Origin: Flammeovirgaceae bacterium
Lineage (GTDB): Bacteria; Bacteroidota; Bacteroidia; Cytophagales; MED-G16
Direction: 5' to 3'
DNA: 12,456 bases
Assembly (NCBI GenBank): GCA_002702205.1
Contig: NZYP01000056.1
Coordinates: 1-12,456 of the forward strand
Both the position numbers and the translations under genes were made by a program. Under the pieces are notes generated by a model. The model ran no database searches. It was not told the DNA's origin and worked only from the letters and a program-made list of their open reading frames with translations. How positions within the stretch are numbered: the stretch's first letter is position 1; each line of letters begins with the position of its first letter. This document shows positions 7,183 through 12,456 of this stretch, one piece after another.

Positions 7183-7535
7183 TTTTTCTCTTTTTTCTTT
7201 TTAAATTCTCCTTTAGCTCTTCTAGCATTGAATTCTATACCGTCTTTACACAAAGAAACGGTCATATATCTTAACACAGATCTATCTCTTTTTAATTCAA
7301 CTTCTAAGTTTTTTACGACACTAATGTCTGAAGATTCAAATTGGAATAAATGGTAGAAACCAGAATTCTTTTTATTTATAGGATATGCAAGCTCTTTGAA
7401 GCCTAAACTTTCGTTACATATAAACTTAACTTTATTTGAGTCAAGTTGTTTTTTATATTTTTTGACAGTATCCTCTACCTGTTTTTCAGATAGAACGGGG
7501 TTTATTATGAATACTGTCTCGTAATTTTTATTCAT
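7179..7535 (-). CDS. rpsF: 30S ribosomal protein S6
   Basis: S6 forms the heterodimer with S18 on the 30S platform. The 118-residue protein shows the ferredoxin-like S6 pattern: [17 protein letters not shown] (about 5-21), [23 protein letters not shown] (about 45-67) and [14 protein letters not shown] (about 80-93), then a lysine-rich end. It heads the rpsF-rpsR-rplI-priA run. Neither ssb nor priB lies between rpsF and rpsR, unlike the Firmicutes and Enterobacteria arrangements. The ATG has an A/T-rich leader with no strong Shine-Dalgarno sequence, and a candidate promoter box lies about 22 nt upstream. The short leader leaves little room for the S6:S18-binding RNA known from other phyla. Confidence 0.97.
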   Translation of the reverse strand: MNKNYETVFIINPVLSEKQVEDTVKKYKKQLDSNKVKFICNESLGFKELAYPINKKNSGFYHLFQFESSDISVVKNLEVELKRDRSVLRYMTVSLCKDGIEFNARRAKGEFKKKKEKK

Positions 7536-7556
7536 AACTCTATCTTAATTGAGATG

Positions 7557-7564
7557 CAAATCTA
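7557..7564 (-). promoter_or_regulatory. Candidate -7 promoter box for rpsF operon
   Basis: On the minus strand this reads TAGATTTG, a full match to the Bacteroidota -7 consensus TAnnTTTG. It lies in the 52-nt gap before rpsF, giving a predicted transcription start near 7550 and a leader of about 15 nt. I could not find a TTG (-33) element at the expected spacing, and one such match can occur by chance in AT-rich DNA, but the placement is apt. Confidence 0.4.
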
Positions 7565-7587
7565 ATGTTTTGATTGAAAAAAAATAA

Positions 7588-8466
7588 TTATTTGATGATA
7601 AATTCACTTCTTCCAATTTCATAGTCGTTTGTGTATAAAAATACTTCGTATGTTCCTTTGTCTAAATCTTCACTTTTGGTGTACTCTAAATTATATTTCA
7701 TCTCTGATTTATCAATTAGAATATCATCTTTAATTGAATAAAACATCTCTCGTTTTTCATAAGTAAATGACCCTGATCCTCTTGAAATATCATATAAGAC
7801 TTGACCTGAAGGCTTTATAATTCTTAAGTAAATTCCAATAACTTGAATTTTTGAAAGTGAGTTTTCTAAAACAGTAAACTCTATATTTATTTTTGAAAGA
7901 GATCTTTCTTTAAAAGAATTTAATTTTTCTGTACCATTTCTGTAAATTCCTTTTACTTGAATATTCTTCAACTCAAGTCTACCTGCAACCTCAATTTGTT
8001 CTTCAAGTTTTTTATTAGATCTGTTAATAGTACTTATTGTACTATTTAAATTATTAATTTCAACTTTTTGTTCTTTGTTCTCTTCAAATAGTTGTTCATT
8101 TAACTTCTTTAATTTTTCTATCTCTTCGTCTTGAGCTATTAGTAACTCTCTATATCCTTCAACTTTACCTTGTAATCTATTTATTTGTGCATATGCTCTA
8201 CTTCTGAACTCTCTTTTTTCTAATTCTATATTTTCCTTTAGTATAAGTAAAGAGTCAATATCACCACCCAACTGAGAAATGGTTAAAATTTTATCATTCA
8301 AAACATTTGATACTGAGTCAAGATCTAAGTATAGTTCATCAAGTTCATTTTGTTGTTTAATTCTTATCTCTTCATTTTTATAATTATTATAAATAAAATA
8401 TATAGATATACCGAGGAAAAATATAATCGAGCAACAGAGTATATATATTAATTTTCTATCTTTCAT
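7588..8466 (-). CDS. Membrane-anchored coiled-coil protein, unknown function
   Basis: I cannot assign a function. The 292-residue product starts with a short basic end and one hydrophobic segment at about 6-26, followed by charged residues, so it is probably an inner-membrane protein with one N-terminal anchor and a large soluble part. Residues about 31-165 are rich in Glu, Lys, Leu and Asn with heptad-like spacing (for example EIEKLKKLNEQLFEENKEQ), predicting a long coiled coil. The last 125 residues are different: alternating hydrophobic and polar residues, with IRIIKPSGQVLYD-like and GTYEVFLYTND-like patterns that suggest a beta-sandwich. Such proteins are often misannotated as SMC-like in Bacteroidota. 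It is transcribed toward rpsF with 52 nt between them, and diverges from ung across only 34 nt. Confidence 0.85.
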   Translation of the reverse strand: MKDRKLIYILCCSIIFFLGISIYFIYNNYKNEEIRIKQQNELDELYLDLDSVSNVLNDKILTISQLGGDIDSLLILKENIELEKREFRSRAYAQINRLQGKVEGYRELLIAQDEEIEKLKKLNEQLFEENKEQKVEINNLNSTISTINRSNKKLEEQIEVAGRLELKNIQVKGIYRNGTEKLNSFKERSLSKINIEFTVLENSLSKIQVIGIYLRIIKPSGQVLYDISRGSGSFTYEKREMFYSIKDDILIDKSEMKYNLEYTKSEDLDKGTYEVFLYTNDYEIGRSEFIIK

Positions 8467-8479
8467 ATACTAAAAGTAT
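8467..8479. repeat. Small inverted repeat in the divergent ung spacer
   Basis: ATACT-aaa-AGTAT is a perfect 5-bp inverted repeat directly adjacent to the start codon of the coiled-coil gene, inside the 34-nt spacer shared with ung. It could bind a dimeric regulator, or simply be chance in AT-rich sequence. There is no second copy nearby. Confidence 0.15.
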
Positions 8480-8485
8480 TTAAAT

Positions 8486-8493
8486 CAAAATTA
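8486..8493 (-). promoter_or_regulatory. Candidate -7 box for the coiled-coil gene
   Basis: The minus strand reads TAATTTTG, matching TAnnTTTG, about 20 nt upstream of the coiled-coil gene start and within the 34-nt divergent spacer. No well-spaced TTG element is visible, and the upstream half of such a promoter would lie inside ung. For ung itself, the nearest plus-strand resemblance is TATCTTTC at 8457-8464 (last base mismatched), too weak to call. Confidence 0.3.
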
Positions 8494-8500
8494 ATCCAAA

Positions 8501-9163
8501 ATGAGAGTAAAAATTGAGGAATCTTGGAATAATGTATTAGAAAAGTTTTTTATAAAGGATTATTTTAAGCTTTTAGTTCAAAAAATTAAAAATGAATATA
8601 AATACCATAAAATATACCCCAAGGGAGATAAAATATTTAATGCGTTTAATTTATGTCCATTTGACTCATTAAAAGTTGTTATTATAGGTCAAGATCCATA
8701 CCATGGAAAAGGTCAAGCTAATGGGCTATCATTTTCCGTAGAAAAAAATATAAAAATACCTCCATCTCTAAAAAATATATTTATTGAATTAAAAAATAAT
8801 TATCCAGAATATGAATATACAGATGGTGATTTATCTAGATGGGCAAATCAGGGTGTTCTATTACTTAATTCAGTTTTAACTGTTAGAAAATCAGAACCAG
8901 GATCTCATTCTAATATAGGATGGGAAAAATTTACTGACTTTGTTATTAAAAATATCTCTTCTAAAAAAAGAAATGTAGTTTTTTTGTTGTGGGGAAAATA
9001 TGCTCAATCAAAAAGCAGATTAATAGATGAGAATAAACATCTAATATTAAAATCATCTCATCCATCACCATTCTCTGCTCACAAAGGTTTTTTTAAAAAT
9101 TTTCATTTTAAGAAGACTAACGAATATCTTCTTTCAAATAATATAAATGAAATTAATTGGTGA
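8501..9163 (+). CDS. ung: Uracil-DNA glycosylase, family 1
   Basis: Ung removes uracil from DNA, from cytosine deamination or dUTP misincorporation, and starts base excision repair. The 220-residue length is normal. The active site is complete: GQDPYH (63-68, catalytic D65), F78 in the LSFSV segment for uracil stacking, N123 in LLLNSVLTV for uracil specificity, and the leucine-loop motif HPSPFSAHKGFF (187-198, H187). VFLLWGKYAQ (160-169) is also typical. HPSPF replaces the more common HPSPL, a conservative change. It is a single-gene unit with the coiled-coil gene diverging upstream. Its TGA ends 2 nt before the end of lepB on the opposite strand, leaving no space for a separate terminator. 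The start fits the family N-terminus (SWNNVL). Confidence 0.98.
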   Translation: MRVKIEESWNNVLEKFFIKDYFKLLVQKIKNEYKYHKIYPKGDKIFNAFNLCPFDSLKVVIIGQDPYHGKGQANGLSFSVEKNIKIPPSLKNIFIELKNNYPEYEYTDGDLSRWANQGVLLLNSVLTVRKSEPGSHSNIGWEKFTDFVIKNISSKKRNVVFLLWGKYAQSKSRLIDENKHLILKSSHPSPFSAHKGFFKNFHFKKTNEYLLSNNINEINW

Positions 9164-9165
9164 TT

Positions 9166-10215
9166 TTATCTTATGATATTAAGAAATCTACTCCATCTAA
9201 TAGCTTTAAATAAGTTATCTTCCTTATAATCATATGAGAACCAAATAAATGAGGCTTCACCAAGAACATGGTCATGTGGGACAAATCCCCAAAACCTAGA
9301 ATCTTCAGAATTATGTCTATTATCTCCCATCATAAAAAAGTAATCTTGCTTAAAAGTATAGTTGTCAACAACTTCATTACCTATATAAAGAATTTCTTCT
9401 TCTATTTTTGCGTTGTTATTTTTTTCATAATCAGTAATAACATTTCCATACTTAGATAAATTATCTTTATTTATTTCAATGCTAAGACCTTTAAAGGGTA
9501 TTAGTAGAGGACCGTAATAATCTGTGTTCCATATATATTTATTATTAGGGTAGATTCTATTTGCGGCGACTGTTTTGTCCATTCTGTAAACTGAGATACC
9601 GTTTACAAATGATTCTTTACCAATTGCTTCAGCGTTTTCTTTATTTGTGTTTATGTAGTAACCATTAGTAACTTTAGTGTACTCCCAAATACTATATTTT
9701 TTAAAAATCCTATCATTTATTGTAGTCTGAGTACTTAAAAAATAACGATTTTGGATACCTTCTGGTTCAGTAGTTTTTTCTGTATTAATTAAAATATCTC
9801 CATTATCTATAGAAATTGTATCTCCAGGTAAGCCAACACATCTTTTTACATAGTAGGTTTTTAAATCTACTGGCTTATCGATTTCTGATGGGTAATTAAA
9901 AACAACAACATCTCCTCTTTCAATATTACTGAATCCAGGAAGTCTAAATTGAGGTAGTTTTATCCAGTCAAGATAGGATGGTATATTGGTTCCCCATATT
10001 TTTTGATGTGTGAGGGGAACTTGAAGAGGCGTCATTGGTGTCCTAGGACCATAATTCAATTTATTAACAAACAAAAAATCTCCAACTAATAAGGTATTTT
10101 CCATTGACGGTGTTGGAATAGTAAATGCCTCAAATGTAGCCCATCTTATAAGAGTAGCAGCTACTACAGCAAAAAGTAAAGCATCAAACCATTCTCTAAT
10201 AGGACCTTTTTTCAT
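9166..10215 (-). CDS. lepB: Signal peptidase I
   Basis: LepB is the inner-membrane serine/lysine protease that cuts signal peptides from secreted proteins, such as the exported protein at 3174-3800. The N-terminal membrane segment spans about residues 10-31. It is followed by box B, IPTPSMENTL, with nucleophile S37, and LLVGDFLFVNKLNYG. The catalytic lysine is K124 in YYVKRCVGLPGD. The C-terminal box GDNRHNSEDSRFWG spans 297-310. Between the two halves is a long insert, about 140-280, as is usual in Bacteroidota, giving 349 residues. The extra N-terminal membrane segments of many flavobacterial LepBs (from memory) are absent. It is the last gene of the parA-parB-DUF5683-lepB group, 38 nt after its upstream neighbour, and converges on ung. 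Confidence 0.97.
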   Translation of the reverse strand: MKKGPIREWFDALLFAVVAATLIRWATFEAFTIPTPSMENTLLVGDFLFVNKLNYGPRTPMTPLQVPLTHQKIWGTNIPSYLDWIKLPQFRLPGFSNIERGDVVVFNYPSEIDKPVDLKTYYVKRCVGLPGDTISIDNGDILINTEKTTEPEGIQNRYFLSTQTTINDRIFKKYSIWEYTKVTNGYYINTNKENAEAIGKESFVNGISVYRMDKTVAANRIYPNNKYIWNTDYYGPLLIPFKGLSIEINKDNLSKYGNVITDYEKNNNAKIEEEILYIGNEVVDNYTFKQDYFFMMGDNRHNSEDSRFWGFVPHDHVLGEASFIWFSYDYKEDNLFKAIRWSRFLNIIR

Positions 10216-10253
10216 GATTTAAAATTAATATTTAAATAGTTAAATTAATAATA

Positions 10254-10778
10254 TTAAAAGTTTATGTTAAGAGAAATACCTACAACATTTGTATTATTAA
10301 TATTTTTTAAACTCGGTTTGATTCTTAATGATATATTATCGTTTGTATCAAAATCTTTTAAATGTGCAAAAATATGTGCATCAGCTATGTTAAGAAGATA
10401 ATATACTCCAGAGAAAATAATAAGTAAGTCTCTATTTCTCCTCCAAAAATCCATGTTTCTTTCTAATGAACTTTGACTAAAATTAGGGTAGGGGTTTAGT
10501 GTTAATGCATCTTCATCTGTTTCATATACTAAAGCTGTTCTGAATTCTTGATACATATCATTATTAAATTTTATGTAATGGCCAATTACGGAATACCCAC
10601 CAAAAATAATAGGAATCTTCCAATACTGTTTATTATATACCTGACCTAATCCAGGTACAAAAGCAGATAGCCTTGTCGCTTTTTTTATATTTTTATTTAT
10701 ACTGTAAATGGTATCTATATTCTCTTGAGAAAATAATGAGTTGTTTAGAATCAATGATAAAAGTAAAACTCTAACCAT
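10254..10778 (-). CDS. DUF5683-family protein
   Basis: This protein of unknown function belongs to the DUF5683 family found next to parAB in Bacteroidota. Of 174 residues, the first 17 or so look like a signal peptide (hydrophobic stretch, then SLFS before QEN). The core has SAFVPGLGQVYNKQYWKIPIIFGGY (about 38-62), FWRRNRDLLIIFSGVYYLLNIADAHIFAHL (about 111-140) and the end pattern DFDTNDNISLRIKPSL. Two short hydrophobic stretches, at about 55-68 and 118-133, may be membrane-associated; the PGLGQ.YN motif recalls small TM2-like membrane proteins. Its ATG shares one base with the parB stop (TAATG), which points to translational coupling. The link to chromosome partitioning is positional only. 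Confidence 0.88.
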   Translation of the reverse strand: MVRVLLLSLILNNSLFSQENIDTIYSINKNIKKATRLSAFVPGLGQVYNKQYWKIPIIFGGYSVIGHYIKFNNDMYQEFRTALVYETDEDALTLNPYPNFSQSSLERNMDFWRRNRDLLIIFSGVYYLLNIADAHIFAHLKDFDTNDNISLRIKPSLKNINNTNVVGISLNINF

Positions 10779-11629
10779 TATATAATATCTAAAATTTCAA
10801 GTATTCTATTTAGATCATTAGTTGACTTATATGGTATTATTATTTTTCCTTTAGAGCTATTGCCTGAGGTAAAAATTTTGGTTCCAAAATGAGAGGATAA
10901 TTTTCCTTCAATTTTTTCTATTTCTTTTGACTTAAAAACTGCTTTTTTAGATTTTTTAATTCTATTTAATGATCTTACTAATTCTTCTGTTTTTCTTACA
11001 GATAATCCTTTTTTAACAATAGCATTATATATCTCTAACTGAACTTCACTTTTTTCGATAGTGATAAGTGATCTGGCATGACCCATCTGTATTATATTTT
11101 CTAAAATCCCATTTTGTATAGAAGGAGGTAACTTTAATAATCTGAGATAATTATTAATTGTAGACCTATCTTTCCCAACCTTATCTGCTAATTCTTCTTG
11201 ACTAATTTTAAGGTCATTTAGTAATTTTTTGTATGAAATTGAGATTTCTATTGAATTAAGATTTTCTCTTTGAATATTTTCTATAAGTGCAAGTTCAAGC
11301 ATTTCTTTCTCCTCAGCATCTTTTATAAATGATGGTATTCTTTTTAATCCAGCAACTTTTGATGCACGAAACCTTCTCTCACCAGATATTAATTGAAATT
11401 TATTTTCAGATAATTTTCTAACAGTAATTGGTTGAATTATCCCATAATTTTTAATTGATATAGAAAGTTCTTTTAGATTTTTATCATTAAATTTTTTTCT
11501 TGGTTGATCCGGATTAATCTCAATTTTATTAATCTCAATTTCTTCGAATAAATTATTCTTAATATTTTGATCATTTTCACTCAATAAAGAACCTAATCCT
11601 CTTCCTAAAGTATTTCTTTTATTTACCAT
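10778..11629 (-). CDS. parB: Chromosome-partitioning protein ParB
   Basis: ParB binds parS sites near the origin, uses CTP to form a sliding clamp, and stimulates ParA. The 283-residue protein has all the parts. An N-terminal LGRGLGSLL (8-16) is the ParA-interacting, ATPase-stimulating peptide. The CTP-binding domain includes INPDQPRKKF (38-47), GERRFRAS (83-90, with the arginine patch) and ENIQRENLN (117-125). The helix-turn-helix SQEELADKVGKDRSTINNYLRLLKLP (143-168) and the following region through MGHARSL bind parS. A C-terminal dimerisation domain spans about 235-283. It overlaps parA by 7 nt and the DUF5683 gene by 1 nt. I found no parS-like GTTTCACGTGAAAC palindrome in the window, so the sites must lie elsewhere. 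Confidence 0.97.
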   Translation of the reverse strand: MVNKRNTLGRGLGSLLSENDQNIKNNLFEEIEINKIEINPDQPRKKFNDKNLKELSISIKNYGIIQPITVRKLSENKFQLISGERRFRASKVAGLKRIPSFIKDAEEKEMLELALIENIQRENLNSIEISISYKKLLNDLKISQEELADKVGKDRSTINNYLRLLKLPPSIQNGILENIIQMGHARSLITIEKSEVQLEIYNAIVKKGLSVRKTEELVRSLNRIKKSKKAVFKSKEIEKIEGKLSSHFGTKIFTSGNSSKGKIIIPYKSTNDLNRILEILDII

Positions 11630-12405
11630 GATACTTTAATACTTTCATTTTTATCTACTAATTCCTTAGCTAAATTTAAGTAGCTTAATGATCCTTTACA
11701 ATTTGCATCGTATGATATTGCAGGAATTCCAAAAGAAGGAGCTTCGCTTAGCTTTACATTTCGCGGTATAATAGTATCGAATACTAATGACTTAAAATGT
11801 GTTTGAACTTCTTCAACAACTTGATTACTTAACCTTAACCTAACATCATACATACTCATTAAAATACCTTCAATTGTAAGCTCTTTATTTAATTTAGATT
11901 GAATTAATCTAATTGTTTCAAGAAGTTTTCCTAATCCTTCTAAAGCAAAGTATTCACACTGAACTGGAATAATTACTGAATCGGAGGCAACTAATGAATT
12001 TACGGTAACAATCCCAAGAGATGGAGAGCAATCAATGATTATAAAGTCATATTCATCTCGTATTTTACTTAAACATTTTTTCATCCTATTATCTCTATTC
12101 TCCAAGTCAACCATCTCAACTTCAGCACCTACTAGATCTATACCTGAAGGTAATAGCTCTAAAAAATCAATATCAGTTTTAAGGATATCATCAATAATTA
12201 GTGACTCATCAGTCATACATTCATATATAGTTTTTTTGATGTCTTTTTTTGATATTCCTAATCCAGATGTTGAATTAGCCTGAGGGTCTGCATCAACTAA
12301 AAGAGTTTTACGTTCCATTGCTGCTAAACTTGCTGCAAGGTTAATTGAAGTTGTTGTTTTTCCAACTCCACCTTTTTGATTTGCTATTGAAATAATTTTA
12401 CCCAT
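11623..12405 (-). CDS. parA: Chromosome-partitioning ATPase ParA (Soj type)
   Basis: ParA is a deviant-Walker ATPase that binds the nucleoid and moves ParB-parS complexes apart. The 260-residue length and lack of an N-terminal DNA-binding domain are typical of small chromosomal ParA/Soj proteins. Motifs are intact: KGGVGKTTT (11-19, with the signature lysine K11 and Walker lysine K16), LLVDADPQANSTSGLG (35-50, Walker A' with D38 and D40) and FIIIDCSPSL (121-130, Walker B D125). The start is set by the MGKIISIANQKGG N-terminus; the leader is A/T-only with no Shine-Dalgarno sequence. The stop lies 7 nt inside parB. Only 5 nt separate it from the stop of a gene entering from the right, so parA may be internal to a longer operon. 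Confidence 0.98.
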   Translation of the reverse strand: MGKIISIANQKGGVGKTTTSINLAASLAAMERKTLLVDADPQANSTSGLGISKKDIKKTIYECMTDESLIIDDILKTDIDFLELLPSGIDLVGAEVEMVDLENRDNRMKKCLSKIRDEYDFIIIDCSPSLGIVTVNSLVASDSVIIPVQCEYFALEGLGKLLETIRLIQSKLNKELTIEGILMSMYDVRLRLSNQVVEEVQTHFKSLVFDTIIPRNVKLSEAPSFGIPAISYDANCKGSLSYLNLAKELVDKNESIKVSW

Positions 12406-12410
12406 AAAAA

Positions 12411-12456
12411 TTATTTTTTATTTTTATTTTGTCTGGCTTTCATTGCTTCATCGAGT
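12411..12456 (-). CDS. C-terminal fragment of an unidentified upstream gene
   Basis: Reading the minus strand from 12455, an open frame gives L-D-E-A-M-K-A-R-Q-N-K-N-K-K and then TAA at 12413-12411, 5 nt before the parA start. The helical, lysine-rich end looks like a real protein C-terminus, and the tight spacing matches the rest of the window. Fourteen codons are too few to identify it, and an open frame of this length could be chance; the other two frames on this strand hit stops earlier. Confidence 0.4.
   Translation of the reverse strand, partial: LDEAMKARQNKNKK

Noticed and set aside
7536..7560. S6:S18-binding autoregulatory leader before rpsF
   Set aside because: The predicted leader is about 15 nt and lacks the CCG-containing bulge described in other phyla; only a weak AT-rich inverted repeat (ATCT/AGAT) is present.
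10778..12456. parS site near parAB
   Set aside because: I searched by eye for CACGTG-centred palindromes and found none in the window; an origin region cannot be claimed.
1..12456. Defence system, CRISPR array, prophage or mobile element
   Set aside because: All genes but two or three are core housekeeping types; there are no direct-repeat arrays, transposase, integrase or restriction genes, and base composition is even along the window.

Overview
The window looks like a piece of chromosome from a Bacteroidota (Bacteroidetes) bacterium with a small, very AT-rich genome, of the free-living marine kind. Four things point there: a DUF5683 gene directly after parA-parB with lepB behind it, a fused RibBA with flavobacterial-type motifs, a DnaG with a degenerate zinc ribbon, and no clear Shine-Dalgarno sequence before any gene (starts follow A/T-rich leaders). 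By eye GC is below one third. Counting the partial gene at the right edge, only about 268 of 12456 bases are non-coding (about 2%), so packing is extreme: 1-7 nt overlaps, and convergent genes that touch or overlap. No gap exceeds 74 bases, and I see no tRNA, rRNA, CRISPR array, insertion sequence or phage gene.

Layout. (1) Plus strand, 75-4573: dnaG (primase), ribBA (riboflavin synthesis), an exported protein of unknown function and surE (nucleotidase), spaced from -4 to +7 nt and probably one operon. (2) Minus strand, 7535 down to 4570: rpsF, rpsR and rplI (S6, S18, L9), then a strongly reduced priA homolog that meets surE tail to tail. (3) Minus strand, 8466-7588: a membrane-anchored coiled-coil protein of unknown function. 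(4) Plus strand, 8501-9163: ung, diverging from (3). (5) Minus strand, 12405 down to 9166: parA, parB, a DUF5683 gene and lepB, with the last codons of another gene just before parA at the window edge.

The theme is DNA replication, repair and chromosome segregation (DnaG, PriA, Ung, ParAB) mixed with translation and protein export. The most notable gene is priA. It keeps the N-terminal DNA-binding domain and recognisable remnants of both helicase lobes. It has lost the Walker A motif, DEEH box, SAT motif, the whole eight-cysteine zinc module and the C-terminal GRAGR motif, yet its 566-codon frame is intact. It appears to be an ATPase-dead replication-restart protein that has been retained. 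DnaG has also lost three of four zinc ligands, so both restart/priming proteins here lack their usual zinc modules. Smaller points are an unusual charged tail on L9 that starts at a dnaX-like A_AAA_AAG heptamer, and the absence of dapB from the par-lepB cluster.
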